Assembly (NCBI GenBank): GCA_021399445.1 | Contig: JAJTUQ010000014.1 | Location: forward strand, 124,001 to 188,000 | Source: Xylogone sp. PMI_703 | Taxonomy: Eukaryota > Ascomycota > Leotiomycetes | Direction of reading: 5' to 3' | Length of the DNA stretch: 64,000 nucleotides | Shown: positions 22,341 through 35,620 of the stretch, one piece after another | Layout of the letters: the number at the start of each line of letters is the position of its first letter | Numbering within the stretch: position 1 is the first letter of the stretch | The notes under the pieces: model-generated | Told to the model about the DNA's origin: nothing | The model's input: the letters and a program-made list of their open reading frames with translations, nothing else | Databases searched by the model: none | Program-made: the position numbers and the translations under genes

Positions 22341-22499
22341 GCCACTTTGCTTGTTAGTTCTGATGGAGAGGAATCGATATTGCAAGAAGAAGCGTGTCTA
22401 CAGTCGAGCTTACAGAACTCGATGTCAGCTCAGGTGGGTATAGTCAAATATGACAGAAATCAGTGCGTAGGAAATAAGTTTTTCATTCCACAGTTCGGA
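22341..22499. other. Junction between the ligase pseudogene and the nested transposons
   Basis: Normal composition. The open frame beginning at 22293 runs antisense to the ligase 5' end and is not credible as a gene. Confidence 0.35.
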
Positions 22500-22759
22500 C
22501 AAACTAGATGGCGGTTCCGATACTCGTATTCCCGGCAACTTTCCCACTCCGGCAACTTTCCCACTTTTTTACCCCTGACCACCATACTTCAACCACCAAT
22601 ATGAAAGTCGAAGAAATGTGGAACTATTAAAGGTACAGAAGTGGAAGAATCTGGAATTGGATCATACTCGGCGAGAATTTTAGAATACGATCCGGTATAT
22701 TATTAAGAACTTCTGAGGGTTCATTCAATCGTTCGTCCAATCTCTCAACCTAATCGGTT

Positions 22760-24040
22760 TTGTTGTCGCCAAACGCGGCCCGACGCGAAACACGCTTCGT
22801 CTCCGAAATGTCGGGTCGAGATGTGGAGATCGCGACCAACGCGATTAAGGTTGAATTTATGCCTCAATTGAGCCAGCGCACCCGTACGCTCAGTGAAAAA
22901 GCCCGGCAAAATCTAGATCTACTCGAGGTTACGACTGTGACAGCAACGAAGACCTCAAAACGCGTTCCACGGACGACAAATGGGCAAACAGAGGGCAAGT
23001 ACGCCGAACCGTTGGCAGCCGACGCGACTGGATGACAAAAGGTGTTGGAGGTGGTAGGAATGTCGCACAGAGAGATCAGGAAATTGACGCACATCATTTC
23101 GCAACAGCAGGAAACCATCAAAAATCTAGAAAAATGTCTTCAAGAGGCCCAACAGGAAGTTCGAGATGTCAAGACTCAAATGGAGCAATTAAACAATCAA
23201 ATGGATGAAATTAAGAACAACCAAACCGCTGTTGCTAGTGCAAAGTCCAGCTCACGAGCATCTTATGCTGATGTCGCACGTACACCACCGACAAGCCAAC
23301 CTAGCAACGTACACACCATCTCCTCGATGAATACAACACCATCTTCCTTCACTGATACATTGTTTTGCACGATCGACATCTCCAGAGTTGAGGAAATGGA
23401 AAAAGATAAAACAACTCCAGGGACAATCAGGGCCATGCTGGAGCAAGCAATCCGTGCAACAAAGGACCGGAGAATTAACGATGCTGAGCCGTGACAGTAG
23501 ACCCGAAGAAGGAGAATCAGATCAAGATCGTCTGTCGAAATGAAGCAGAACATCAGTTAATAAAGCAAGTGGCAGAAGCGAATGTTGCTCGAGGAGTACA
23601 AGTACTCCGCGACGACCTTTTCCCAATCAAAGTAGACGGTATAAGACATACAGCAGTTCTGGACGAAAACGGAGAGATTCGAGTAAGAGTAACAGAAGTA
23701 ATTGAGCAAGCAATGACACAACAGTTGCCAAGATCATGTGGTTAAACAAGAAGGATGTCCCTAAAGTATATAGCTCGATGGCTGTATATTTGACCAAAGC
23801 AGCTAACGTACAGAAGCTTTTTGCAGAAGGCTTCTTCTATACAAGAGGGGAGTTAAGATTTACAGGACAGTTTAAGTATCAACCACATCCAGATCAATGT
23901 TACAGATGTCAAGAAATCAGCCATAAAGCGTTTTAATACAATAAGTCTTAAATTTGTAAGAAGTACGCCAAAGAAGGCCATCACCACAATGATTACAACG
24001 AATCCATATTGAAATATGTTTTGTGTGAAGGTCCTTATGA
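22760..24040 (+). pseudogene. LINE ORF1 (coiled coil, CCHC) with nonsense changes
   Basis: Open stretches at 22760-23035, 23042-23494, 23491-23745 and 23736-23936 together make one ORF1-like protein broken by stops and frame changes. A predicted coiled coil lies at about 23060-23230 (ETIKNLEKCLQEAQQEV region). A Ser/Thr/Pro-rich linker contains SYADVARTPP. An RNA-binding-like region contains KKENQIKIVCRNEAEHQLIK, and the Cys/His knuckle begins CYRCQEISHKAF at 23900. In the Tad/LINE family ORF1 binds the element RNA. Confidence 0.75.
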
Positions 24041-24079
24041 GTCATTCAGCAAAAACTACAAGAAGCTCTATCTCTCCTA

Positions 24080-27000
24080 ACATAAATAAAACATTACACA
24101 TAATCCAACTTAACGTAAGAAAACAAGGTACAGTTCACGAAAACTTAATGAATGATGAAGAAATACAAGAAACAACAGTATTAGCTATCTAAGAACTTCA
24201 AGCACAAAAAATCAAAAGATGACTTTTGACGACCCCTATAATATACTATAATTAGACCAAAATGGTTCCCTCGTTATAAAAAAAAAACAAATAAACGATT
24301 CGAAGTATGTTCTAGGTAAAGAAAAAGGTAAAGGCAAAACAGATCCTAATAAAGTCTCCAGATATAACAACAGCAGTTATACAACTTCTGGATCAGCAGG
24401 TTTTGGTAACATCTATTTACATACTAAGGGGGGATATGGCAGCACTGAGGGATATATACATAAGTCTACAAAAGGCTATTACAGATATAAGGCAAAGAGC
24501 AAACACAGTAATAAAAATAATAATTGTCAGAGACTTTAATCGACATGACTAGTTATAAGGAAAAGATAAAGTATCTTTAAGCCGACAGAGTAAAGCAGAT
24601 CCGATCATTGACCTGATGAATAAGTTTGCCTTTAGAAGTCTTCTTCGGCAAAATACTAAAACATAACACAATAAAAAGCATGATACAACAATTAACCTTG
24701 TCTTAACCACTGAAAGTCTGACAGATTCAGTGATCAAATATGATGTACATAATATAGACCATAAATCTGATCATTGTATGATCAAGACAATTTTCGATAT
24801 CTCAATCCCAGTACCGAAACTACAAGAACGACTACTACTTAAGAATGCACCATGAAAAGAAATAAATACCAGAATTACAAAATCACTAAAGCTTACTCCA
24901 TTTAAGTACACAGTTCAACAAAAGACAGATAAACTGATATCAGCAGTTTTGGACACAGTCTAAACACTGACGCCAAAAGCTAAACCGTCATCACATACAA
25001 AACGATAATAAACAAGTGAATTAACATAGCTCCGTCGAATATACACATACTGAAGAAACCACGCTCAAAGTGAAAGACGAGCAAGGCAAATTCGAAATAA
25101 CCTAGAAAAGACGGCAAAAGATGTAGCAAAACAATATCACAAGGTTATTTGACAACAAAAAAAAAAGTACTAGAATAAATTCCTCGCAAACAATGACAAT
25201 ATTTAGAAAACTGCTAAATACTTAAAATCTGACGATAATACAACATTTGGGAAAATACCACATCTTGTTACAACAGACAGATCAAGTACAACCAACCATT
25301 AAAAGCAAACAAAAGAACTCTTAACCAAGTTCTTTCCTCCTTTGCCAAGTACCATTGAGAATAAAGGACTACGACCACAAAGAGCACCCATAACAATACC
25401 AATTATCACCATGGAAGAAATAGAACAACAGTTATATACAGCAAAATCATAAAAAGCGCCAGAGAACGACGGATTACCTATAATTATATGGAAAGAAGTC
25501 TGGCCGACAGTCAAACATTACGTTTTGGCTATATTCCGTACATCTCTGCAAGAAGGAACACTGCCCAGTCAATAACGACATACGAAAATTATATTACTTA
25601 AAAAACCAGGGAAAGAAGATTACACAATTACAAAGGCTTAAAGACCAATCTCACTTCTTGCAACACTGAGCAAGATCTTAGAACCAGTAGTAACAGAAAA
25701 AATATCACACACAGTAAAAACATATAACCTTCTGCCGACTAATCACTTCGGTACACACAAGCAACGGTCAGCAGAGCAAGTGCTCTTACTATTACAAGAA
25801 CAAATTTATACTATATAACAAAACTACAAAATTGTAAGCCTCATCAGCTTCAATGTCAAAAACGTTTACAATAACGTTTGTAAAAAAGACTACTCCAGAG
25901 AATATAAACAAGGAGGATACCAAAGGATCTATGCTGATAGATAAACACATTCTGCTCAGAACATACGACAATAATCCAGATTAACAAACAGTCTTTTGAA
26001 ATTCGAAGTTTGCCACAGGCAGAATTACCTCAAAGCTCTCCCTTATCACCAATCCTGTTTTTGTTTTTCAATGCTGACTTAATACAACAACAAGTTAACT
26101 GCCACAAAGGTACAATAACCTTTGTCGATGATTTCACAGCTTAAGTCATAAAACCAACGGCCCAAAGCAACCACGAAAGTATAAAAACAATCATCAATGA
26201 CGCCGTAAACTAAGAAAGAAAAAATGATGTTATATTTAAAGTAAAAAAGATAACAATCATCCATTTTACTCACAAATCATACAAGACTAACTCGGAACCT
26301 TTCATCATTAAAGAAAAAACAGTCTGACCTAAAGACTATATTAAAATCCTAAAGATAATTATAAATACTAAACTTAAGTACAAAAAACATATAACAAAAA
26401 CAGTTTTTAAAGAGTTAAAAACAATAATAAAATTAAAATGATTAAAAAAACTGTCATTGCTTATAACACATTAATTATTCACGGCAACAATTACTTCTGT
26501 AATAAATTACACTTTTAACATATACATACACAAATTTAACTACAAAACTACAAAATCAATCAATCAAATCTAGAAAACAGACATATAAGTGATCATAAGA
26601 ACATTTATCATAATGACAATGAATATAACAAAAGTAAAAACTTATATTACTTTTATACAAGATAAGCTTTAGAGAAGAATAATCAAATTGTAAACAAATA
26701 TTCATATTCTCCCTAAGATTAATTTATTATACAATATCACATCTTAAATACAGAAATTTAAAAAGTTCTATCATTCATCACTTTACTAAATAATAAACTT
26801 CCTCAAAGAAATACTTATAAAATCCCTCGAAACAGTTAACCCCTTTGTATTAATATTATAAAAAAGATAAATACAAATTATAATCAATACTTCAACAATA
26901 GAATTAACGAAAAGAAACTCAACTATCTATATTATTATAAATAACTTAACATAAAACAATATAATAAGAATAAAAAATACTATTAAAATACAGACATCTA

Positions 27001-27500
27001 CACAAAGTAAACAAAGAGTCAAGACTTTTTACTTTACACTTAACACAAAAACAGAACAAAATACATATTCGGCTAAACTAAAAATAATAACAAACATTTT
27101 ACATTTACTACTAAAACCCAGATACTACAATATTATATCAATTACAAAGAATAAAAAAACTATTCTTATACTCAAACAACCTCGTTAGTAATCTGGCCAA
27201 GAACAAATCTGTCATATTTACTGGTTAATTAAGAAATTAAAGAATAAAAAAAATATAATAACAATTTTATAATTCCCGTCGAACGAAGAAAATAAACTCC
27301 TAGACCTAGCTAAGAAAAAAGCAAAAAGAGTAATTTCAGAAAATGTTACTCTACAAAAACAGCTCTTAAGTATATAATTAACTATCCTCAGCATTATATA
27401 AGCCAAGCAAAGTACTATCAAAAGCTTACTAAAAAAAGTTAAAAAACACTTCAAAAAAATCAATAAAGTATTACTAAGAAAACATACATAATTATTATAC
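24080..27500 (+). pseudogene. LINE ORF2: endonuclease and reverse transcriptase, RIP-inactivated
   Basis: The start resembles an exonuclease-endonuclease-phosphatase domain ([20 protein letters not shown], later a DFNRHD site near 24535 and NIDHKSDHCMIKT near 24755). The reverse transcriptase follows: LLKKPGKEDYTITKA, RPISLLATLSKILE, NHFGTHKQRSAEQVLLLLQE, PLSPILFLFFNADLIQQQ, and the active-site FVDDFTA at about 26122-26140. Dozens of TAA/TAG codons lie where Gln or Trp would be expected. Beyond about 26400 the frame cannot be followed, so a terminal RNase H domain cannot be confirmed. Confidence 0.8.
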
Positions 27501-28165
27501 AACTAATTATCACAAAAAAAAGTTAATATACTTACCTAACTCAGAATAAGTATAACGAAATTAAATGTTTACCCGGATTAATATATTATCGTCAGACACA
27601 TATATATACAGACAAGTAAGAAAAACAATAAAACACTTCTTTTTCTAATATAACAAATGAACATCACACCAAACAAAAATGTTCTAATATACTGACATCT
27701 ATAGAAATAATATCTCTTTTTATCTAGGAGAAAAGATATCAGCGGATAGCCAAAATTGAAACCTGAATATGAAAGTAGTATGAATAATAATAAAGTTTAC
27801 AATAACTACAGGTCAGCTCGATGCAGACCCTTGACAAAGCAACATATCTTAAATTCATTACTTTTCAACCATCTAATATTACATTAACCATCTCGTACCA
27901 TGGACAAAAGACGCCGCTTCAGCTACTAAAGATAGGATGTTGAATACTTGGAAAAAGGCCTTCAAGCTAGCCTACTAACGCTAACCCACGAAAATCCACA
28001 GGAAGAAAAAGTTCAAAAAGGAAAAGACAGAAGCAAGAAGCAGCTTGAGTATGGGCTTAAGGAGACAAGAATTCACTTTAAGAAATGTACTTATAAATTA
28101 GCAATAATAGCCTTATCGGGTTACCCCGCGGGCGTTAATAAATTGTGTATGTATATATATATATA

Positions 28166-30420
28166 AAAGTCAACGAAGTTTCAATTCAAGAAGCGATTAT
28201 AGATTTGAAATCGCAAAAGAAGCTTAATTTTAGTATTATAACTAAAAAGTATAACCTTGAACATATTACCCTTATAAAACGATATAACAGTCAACATACT
28301 TCCATGAGGACTACTATATCTACTTATAGATAATAACTCAACAATACTTAAAAGAGTATTCTAGTTAAACATATTAATTATTTTACTAATCAAAGAATAC
28401 TACCAACTAATCAGATTATTCATAATTTAGTGGAAAAAATTATACAAAGGCTTATAAAGAAAAACTAAATAAAAAAGTTTATAAAATATCACAAAGAGAA
28501 GATTATTAATATTTATTTAAAAAATATAAATTATTATAAAGTCAAATCCGAATATAAGTTGATATTTGAACATTTTTATCAATTAGTTAAATATTATTTT
28601 ATGTATTATAAGTTAGTATATTATCACAAATCACATACAGATAATGCTAGGCCTGAGGCTCGGTAACAGAGGCTATACAGAGAACTTGACATAATCCTGA
28701 GCCACATGATAAAGAAATCACGTGATAAACCCGGGGGACTTGGAAGGTCTAAAGAGTCCAAGGACTTAGAGGACCTGGAGGGTCCAGGGAGTCCATGGAT
28801 CTAGAGAACCTAAGAAGTCTAAAAAGTCCTAAAATATTTTATTAAATATATAAACTCAGATAAGTTCTTAAATAAGAGTTTTATACTTAACTTATAATAT
28901 AGATTATTATTTATATAATTATAATTATAATCATATATTATATTATATTAATCCTTGAGCTTTTATTAGTCTCTTTATAACTTAATATATATTTATACAT
29001 TTTATAAGACTTAAGTAAAGACTTAAGTTTATAATACATATATCATAATAATCAATTATTAACTAAAGTTTATATAATTATCTTTTAGTATCAAAAAACA
29101 TTATATTTAATCTGAAAATATATATAATATTAATAAAAAAAATTCTTGTTAAGTTTTATGGAATCTTCTAAATAAATTATAATAGTTAAAGCCTTTAAAT
29201 CTAATAAAATTTGTAATATACAAAATAAGAATAAAGAGTTTTTTATTATATTAGTATATATTTCAATGACTAAGAAAGTTCTCTTATTAAATTTTATATA
29301 TTAAAGAAAATCAGAAGACTTTTGATCTAATTAAGTAAAAAACCTAAAACCTAATGATAAAGCCTTTTTTACTACTTTAGCTAATAAGTAAAGTTATAAC
29401 ACTTTAGGCTATAAATAACTAAAACAAGTATTTAAGCTTTATACTAAAGTTTAAGTTAATAAAAAATATTATTTATTGATTATTAATAAATATTCTAATC
29501 ATATTAATATACGTTTTATTAATTTTGTAGATAACTATAAAATAATTATAATAATTCTTCTACTTTATACTATATATTACTTATAGTTATTAGATGTTGA
29601 CTTATTCTTTTTATTAGTTTTAACTTATTTAGACAAAAAGATAAGTTAATATAAAAAAGAACTAAAAAGGTTTTTATGTCGAAAATTTTATTTTAAGGTA
29701 TATTTTAGTTTTTCTAGTTATAAAATTTTATAATAAAGAATATTATTTTAACTTTGGAGAAGATTAATATATAATTAATATAACTTTTTATTATAATTAA
29801 AAAGTTATTTCTAAAACTAGATATACTTTATACAATAAACTAATTAATTTTAATTATTCTTATAATATATAAAAATATTTAATATATATAAAAGTTGTAT
29901 ATATATAGTCTTTTTTTTACTAAACTATAATATATTATGAATACTAATTATAAGCTCTCGGTAAAACTTAATATTATTTAATATTCTAATAAAGGCTTAA
30001 TTAGAACTCTAAACTTAACAAAAAAAGAAAAGTATACATTCTTAACGTCTTAATCTCTATAAAAAAAAAGTAAATAAAGTTTAGTAGTTTAGTACAGAAC
30101 AAGTACTTAAAGTTAAGGTTTTATTAGCTGAAAAAGAAGCTCAAGAAGAAGCTAAAAAGGAAGTTATAATAACTAAAAGGTTAACCGTAAAGAATAAACA
30201 TGAATAATTAAAAACAGAGAAGGTTAAAAAGTAATTAGAGTAATAACTAGTTAAAAAACAAAAAGCTAAAGAAGTTTTACTCAAAAAGTAAGCTAAGGAG
30301 AAGGCATAAATACAGAAAACCTTGGAAAAGTAGTTCTTAACTACTCAAAAGAAGGCTAAGAAAGTTATTATACACAAGAAAACTATATTAAAGGTTTCCT
30401 AAGTAAGTATTATAATATAG
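28166..30420 (+). pseudogene. Pogo-type transposase, split and RIP-inactivated
   Basis: After the LINE, the N-terminal helix-turn-helix reads VNEVSIQEAIIDLKSQKK and STYR. Downstream, past the LTR at 28645-29045, a DDE domain is legible as DLFFLLVLTYLDKKIS preceded by INIRFINFVDNYKIIIIILL (about 29470-29650). A Lys/Glu-rich tail (KVKVLLAEKEAQEEAKKEV) lies at about 30105-30170. Most of it is saturated with stops. The family assignment rests on the domain order and the characteristic LLDV spacing. Confidence 0.65.
28645..29045 (+). repeat. Solo LTR inserted in the pogo transposase
   Basis: Starts TGCTAGGCCTGAGGCTCGG and ends ...TACATATATCA (TG...CA). It matches 1888-2256. It contains a GGACTTGGAAGGTC...GGACCTGGAGGGTCC run of short related repeats at about 28737-28790. 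It interrupts the transposase between its DNA-binding and catalytic parts. This copy is less mutated at its 5' end than the one near 1.9 kb. Confidence 0.65.
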
Positions 30421-30942
30421 TTAATATAGATAAAGAAATAAAGGTGATTTTCATCGAGTATATAATTATACTATAATATTACGTAACATTTAATATTTAA
30501 ATAATATATTATATTCTATACATTATAATATAACTAATATATTAATTTCGAAGTAATTAAAGCTTTCGTTGTTGAATTATACTATTTAAAAGTATAGTAA
30601 TATTTATTCCGAAAATAAGAAATTTGCTAGAATAAGAAAGTTGCCGGGAAAACGAATAATAATTCCAAGACCTAGTTACAAATTGTTATATAATTATCTA
30701 CCGTTAAACAATATTACCTCAAAAAACAAAAAATAAGAAAGTTTATATTACTTATAATTAACTTTATTATTTAAATAATAACTTTTAGTAAGAGATTTAG
30801 GTTCTAGTACAAAAAACGTATATTTGAAGTATTCAAAGTTATTATAACATATTTATTAACTTGTTGAACATATTAATAAAGTTTTATGTATCTCTTAATT
30901 ATACAAAATATCTTATAGCTCATATATACATAAATAATGAAT

Positions 30943-31546
30943 TGTAACGTTCCTACTAGGGTATGGGTTATCTATCACTCAAATGATAGATAAAGGTAAA
31001 GGGCAAGAGAATAGCTTCACAAGGCTTAGGATAGTTACTATGAAATGTAGGTATACTGTAAATCAATTAAGTTGAACACAAAACTTCTATTTATTATAAG
31101 TTTTATCTACTTATATAAAAAGTGAATTTCCTTCGAGTCTCATTGATCCTATTGATCCTCCTGGGATCCATGGGATTCATGGGATCCACTTATCTAATCC
31201 AAGTACTCACTTAATCGCTAGTATTAGCTTTTTGCACATATAAGCAAATTGTTAACACAAGCGAAAAAGTAATATTATTTCTCTGATAATATTATTACTT
31301 AGTTAGTACAACCAAAGGGTTAATATTATAACTCTGATAGTATTATCCTTTAGTTTATATAATCTTTTTTATAGTATTAGTATTAAACTTGTATTATCTT
31401 TTCGTTAGTACTAATAATATGATAATATTAATGATACTATAACCAGGACTTTGATAGCCATCTTATCTAATACTTATTTAACTAAGGTAACAGTTATAAA
31501 GACCTTATACTTAAGTCATTTGTCATAACTCTGCAAAATCATGATA
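30943..31546 (-). repeat. 3' LTR of Gypsy copy 2
   Basis: 604 bp, the same length as the 5' LTR at 37631-38234. It differs mainly by transitions and is the more AT-rich of the pair, for example ATGATA at its inner edge where the partner has GTGACA. Confidence 0.88.
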
Positions 31547-31636
31547 TTATCCCTTTCTTAGCCTAGCTTCGTCTTGAAGCTTATAATTAAGACATGAAAA
31601 TCCTTGTAACAATTTAATTCTTCCTTCCTTTCTACT

Positions 31637-32245
31637 ATGCCCCCTAAGTGTGGTCTTGAACAGAATTATAACAAAGTAATATAAAAGAGAAAGAAGGAAG
31701 CCTGTCCTGAGCTAATTTCAAGAGTCCAAACTTCTGATGTTAAAATGTCTCTTTGTAGTCATTGTGAAAAGAAGAAATTGATATATTTCGTGGCTCCAGA
31801 TTCTTTATAGTACAAGGAATATATTAAAGCTAAGAATAACACAAAGTATAATATTCATGGTCTTTCTTCAGTAGACTAGGAGGCCTTAGTGACTGAAGAA
31901 CAAAAACTTTCTCAGGAGTGAGAAGAGACCCAGAAAAAGATTTTAAAGGTATAAGCAAAATTGTTAAAGTTAAATTGTCAGAGAGAACAGTTTCATTTTC
32001 AAGTTACGGAAATGTTATGTTATAATTTAAAGAATATAGATAAGCTGGATACTGTTGAGGAGAAAGAGAGGCTTGAGAAAGAGAAAGAAAAGAAAATGCT
32101 ACAATAATCAGAAACTACTCAGCCAGCGGAGGCTGGGCCTTTCGAGGCCTTCTTTTCTAACATTGATTTCTTTATTTATACTAATGTTTTATTCGATCTG
32201 TCCTGGCTTGTTTTGTCTGTTTGTACTTCTCCAGGAGTTCACTAA
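31637..32245 (+). pseudogene. Antisense accessory ORF of Gypsy copy 2
   Basis: A 203-codon frame on the strand opposite gag-pol, starting ATGCCCCCTAAG just inside the 3' LTR and ending TAA at 32245. The frame length is preserved although several internal stops occur. It shares with the 61914 copy the MPPK start, a CSHCEKKK-type Cys pair, a Lys/Glu-rich helical region ending DKLDTVEEKERLEKE, and the C-terminal AEAGPFEAFFSNIDFF...FDLSWL block. Function unknown. Confidence 0.7.
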
Positions 32246-35200
32246 AGTTAGTAAGGTATTCTTCTGGTTCTTAAGTATTTAATTATCTATATTCTTCTTA
32301 TTCTTTTTATCTGACCAAGTATTGTTTCTTATTCCTTATTAACTTGTTGTTTAAGATTTCTTTGACTTCTTATTCCATATTTGGGTCCTATTCTAACTTT
32401 AAGTCTAAAGCTGGTAATGATCTAAGTAATGCTTTTTCTAGTACAGCTGCATGAAATACTGGGTATATTTGTATAATGTTAGAGAATTTTAGTTTATATG
32501 TCAGATTTTTTAGTTTTTTTTTGATTTTGTATAAGTTAATCTTTTTTTAGTCTAATTTATCACTTGGTCTTATTGTTTTAATAAATTTATAGATAATATA
32601 AACTTTATTTTTTTCTTTAAGTTTAAGTTCTATATTATATTTTTGATCATAATATTTCTTCATGTATTTTTGTACAAATTTGATGTCATACTTCAAGTGA
32701 TTATGGATTTTTTCCAATTTGTCTGTTTGTTATTCAATCATCTTGGAAATGTTTCTTACCTTTACTTTTATGAAGTAAGTTTAAGTTTCATAATTATAAT
32801 TCACAAAAAAAGGCATAACTTTTGTAGTTTTGCTTTTTGTATTATTATACATTAATTATACTATTAATAAGAAATCTTTTCAATTTGACTATTTATAATT
32901 TATGTAATAACGAAGATAAGCTTTTATGATCTGGTTTATTTGTTTGGTTTAATTGTCTGTTTGAGCTTATTTCTTTGTAATGATTTTTCTTTTAATACTT
33001 AATCTTTTGTAGATTACTTCTCAGAATTTCAATGTAAAAAGTTTGTTTTTGTCCGAAATAATTTCTATTAAAATATTATAATCTGCTATAACCCTGGAAA
33101 TCATGATTTTCGTTAAATCCTCGGCTGTCTATGTTTCTTTCTATAGTAATATGATAAAGTACTTCGTAAGTCTATTTATTATAGTGAAGATTAAGTCATA
33201 ATGATCTTTATCTAGTCTGTTAATACTTTTTGATGAGGGTAATCCTGTGATAAAATTTTATAAAATAAAAGTCTAAGGTTTCTCTGGTATCTAAAAAAAT
33301 ATTAATTGTCTTATAGACTTTTTTCTTAATATTCTAGCTTTGTGACAAACATTGTAGTTATTAACAACTTTAATGACTTCTTACTGAAATTTAAAAATAA
33401 AGAATTCTTGCTGTAATCTGTTCTTAGTCTTTATAATTCCTTGATAATTATACATAAATAATTTATATTATTCTTTCATAAACTCTTAAGCAATTGATGA
33501 TAAGATAAATATTCTTCTGTCCTTCAGCCAAATGCCTGGAAATTCCTGATCTTCGAGCTAACTGACCTCAGGATTCTTAGAAATTTCTTTCTTTTTTACA
33601 GTAATTAACTTAATCTTTTTTAGCTATTTTTCGTCAATAACCTGTATAATTATTAATACTTGTACATAGTTAAAACATAAGATGTTGTCTTCTTTTTTGA
33701 ATATAATAAGTTCTTACTTTGAACTTCTTTTTATATAATCTGGTCATTTACTTAGAATATCTACTTTAGTATTCTCTGTTCCTTGGATATGACAAATCCT
33801 GAAATTGTATTATACTAACGTTTTATACCAGTATACTTGTCTTCTGTTAAGGTTTTTAGTAGTCATAAAAGTTATTAAATTTTTGTAATTTATTAAAATC
33901 TTAAACTGATATTTAATATTATATAAATAAACTTTCTAATGTTTATAGTACTTTATAATAGCCAAAAGTTCTTTATTATAGATGTCATAGTTTAACTCTG
34001 TTAGAATAAGTTTTCGGGAGTAGAAGGCTATTGGTCTCCAATGTCCTTTGTCGTCTTTTTGTAATAAAACTCTTTTTAATGTCCTATCTGAGGTGTCTGT
34101 TTCCAGTAAGTATAGTTTTTCGGGATTAGCATAAGCCAGTATTTTGCCTATATTATATTAATTCTTAACCTCTTGGAAAGCTCTTTCCTGCTTTTTGTCC
34201 CAGACGAAAGGTATATCCTTTTTTGTCAATTCTGTTAACGGGCCAGCCTTTACTAAATAGTTCACTATATAACGTCTGTAGTAGTTAGTAAGTCTATTAA
34301 ATTACTGGACTTCTTTGACTGTCCTTAGAGTAAGTTATTCTCTGATAACTTTTACTTTTTCTGGGTTTATTCAGAATCTTTTGTCCGAAACTATTTCATC
34401 TAGAAATTTCACTTCTGTTATATTAAACTGACACTTAGTTAACTTATACTTTATGTCGTTATTAATCAATGCTTTAAGTACAGTACAAACATACTGTCTG
34501 TGTTTTTCTAATATCTTGGAATAAATCAAGATGTCATCTAAATATATTATTATAAAATGATCTAAATATAGTTTCAAAATCATGTTATTTATTTTCTGCA
34601 TAATTGTTAGTATATTCGTTAGACCAAAAAGTATGATTAATGGTTTATAAAGTCTATATTTAATTTGAATAATAATGTATTACTTATGTTTCTCCTTGAT
34701 CTTTATTAAGTTAAATTTTGTAGTGAAGTCTAATTTCGTGAAATATTTTACTTTGATAAGTATATTTTGTATATTATTAATATGAGGTAATAAGTATTTG
34801 TTTTTTATGGTTTTATTGTTTAAATTTCTATAATCTTTATATAATCTTCTTCTGGGGTTGTCTAGCTTTAGTACTTATATTAATAATGCTTCTCACGAAG
34901 AGTTTAATTTTTTGTAGAAGTTCTTCGTGGTCTGTTTATCTAGTCACTTTCTCAGGATTTTATCTTTAGCAAGATTTATTTTATAAATGAGTTTATATAA
35001 AAAGGTTATATCTTCTTGAAGAATGATTTTGTAGTCTTATTTTTTATGTAAGGGTAAAGCTATATTCTTTAGTCATAGAATAAATAACTTATGATAGTCT
35101 TAATATTCTTTTAAGAAAGTGTCCAGTTTATTCTGGAGGTCATCCTGAGTAAGTTCAACAATAAAGACATTTTACACAGGCTATTCCTTTGGTCCAGTAC

Positions 35201-35620
35201 TATAATGACATTTAAATGTTAATTTCTTTGTTTTCCAGTTAACATTTAAGTCATGGAATTTTAACCAGAGTTATCCTAAGATAATATCTTCCTTTCCAAG
35301 GGAAAAAACCTCAAATCGGATTTGTTCTTGGTGGTTTCTAATTCTTATAATAAAAGGTTTAGTTCTAGTAAATACTTTTTCTTTTACTAATAAGTTGTTG
35401 ACTATTCATAAAAGTTAATTATAGACTTCAGTTTATATGTCTATTGTCCTAGTGGCTTGTGGCAAGATTAAGTTAATCTAGCTTCCTAAATCCACTAAAG
35501 TTTTAAAGTTTCCGTTGTTAAACTTAATATTTAACCAGATAGCTTTTTCTTCGCTAGCCATAAACATATCAAAGATGAATTCCATATTGAATTCCTCTTC
35601 TCAAGTCATCTGAGGTAATG
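32115..35620 (-). pseudogene. Gypsy copy 2 pol (protease-RT-RNase H-integrase-chromodomain)
   Basis: Read on the minus strand with many internal stops. Protease-like KTLVDLGS lies at about 35490. Reverse transcriptase contains YLLPHINNIQNIL, the open stretch 34601-34371 with the active-site FIIIYLDDILIYSK, and ELTKKDIPFVWDKKQERAF. RNase H has LYLLETDTSDRTLKRVLLQK and GHWRPIAFYSRKL (about 34110-34010). Integrase contains GLPSSKSINRL and RLTKYF (about 33240-33140). A chromodomain ends the protein (YEVKEILNNKL...KKQYLVR, LNTWEPEE-type, about 32370-32225). Stop at 32117-32115. A chromodomain places it in the chromoviruses, whose integrase is guided to marked chromatin. Confidence 0.85.

Larger units (their letters stand above)
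22610..28165 (+). mobile_element. Tad-type LINE (non-LTR retrotransposon), near full length
   Basis: About 5.55 kb with two coding regions and a TA-rich 3' tail (TATGTATATATATATATAA ending near 28165). AAAGTC is present on both sides (22604-22609 and 28166-28171), consistent with a target-site duplication of the pogo transposase start region. ORF1 carries a coiled coil and zinc knuckle; ORF2 carries an endonuclease and a reverse transcriptase. Mutation density rises steeply from 5' to 3'. The element is dead. Confidence 0.82.
22500..30690 (+). mobile_element. Pogo-type DNA transposon containing a nested LINE and a nested solo LTR
   Basis: Sequence at about 22505-22575 recurs inverted at about 30600-30685, marking terminal inverted repeats. 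The left copy has the doubled 17-bp unit CCGGCAACTTTCCCACT; the right has a mutated version. Between them lies a plus-strand pogo transposase, starting at ATG 22601 and resuming at 28166 after a LINE insertion. It is interrupted again at 28645-29045 by an LTR. Removing the insertions leaves about 2.2 kb, a normal size for a fungal pogo/Fot element. The exact terminal bases could not be fixed. Confidence 0.68.

Noticed and set aside
31637..32282. Separate small gene unrelated to the retrotransposon
   Set aside because: Homologous frames occur at the same place in all four Gypsy copies, so it belongs to the element.
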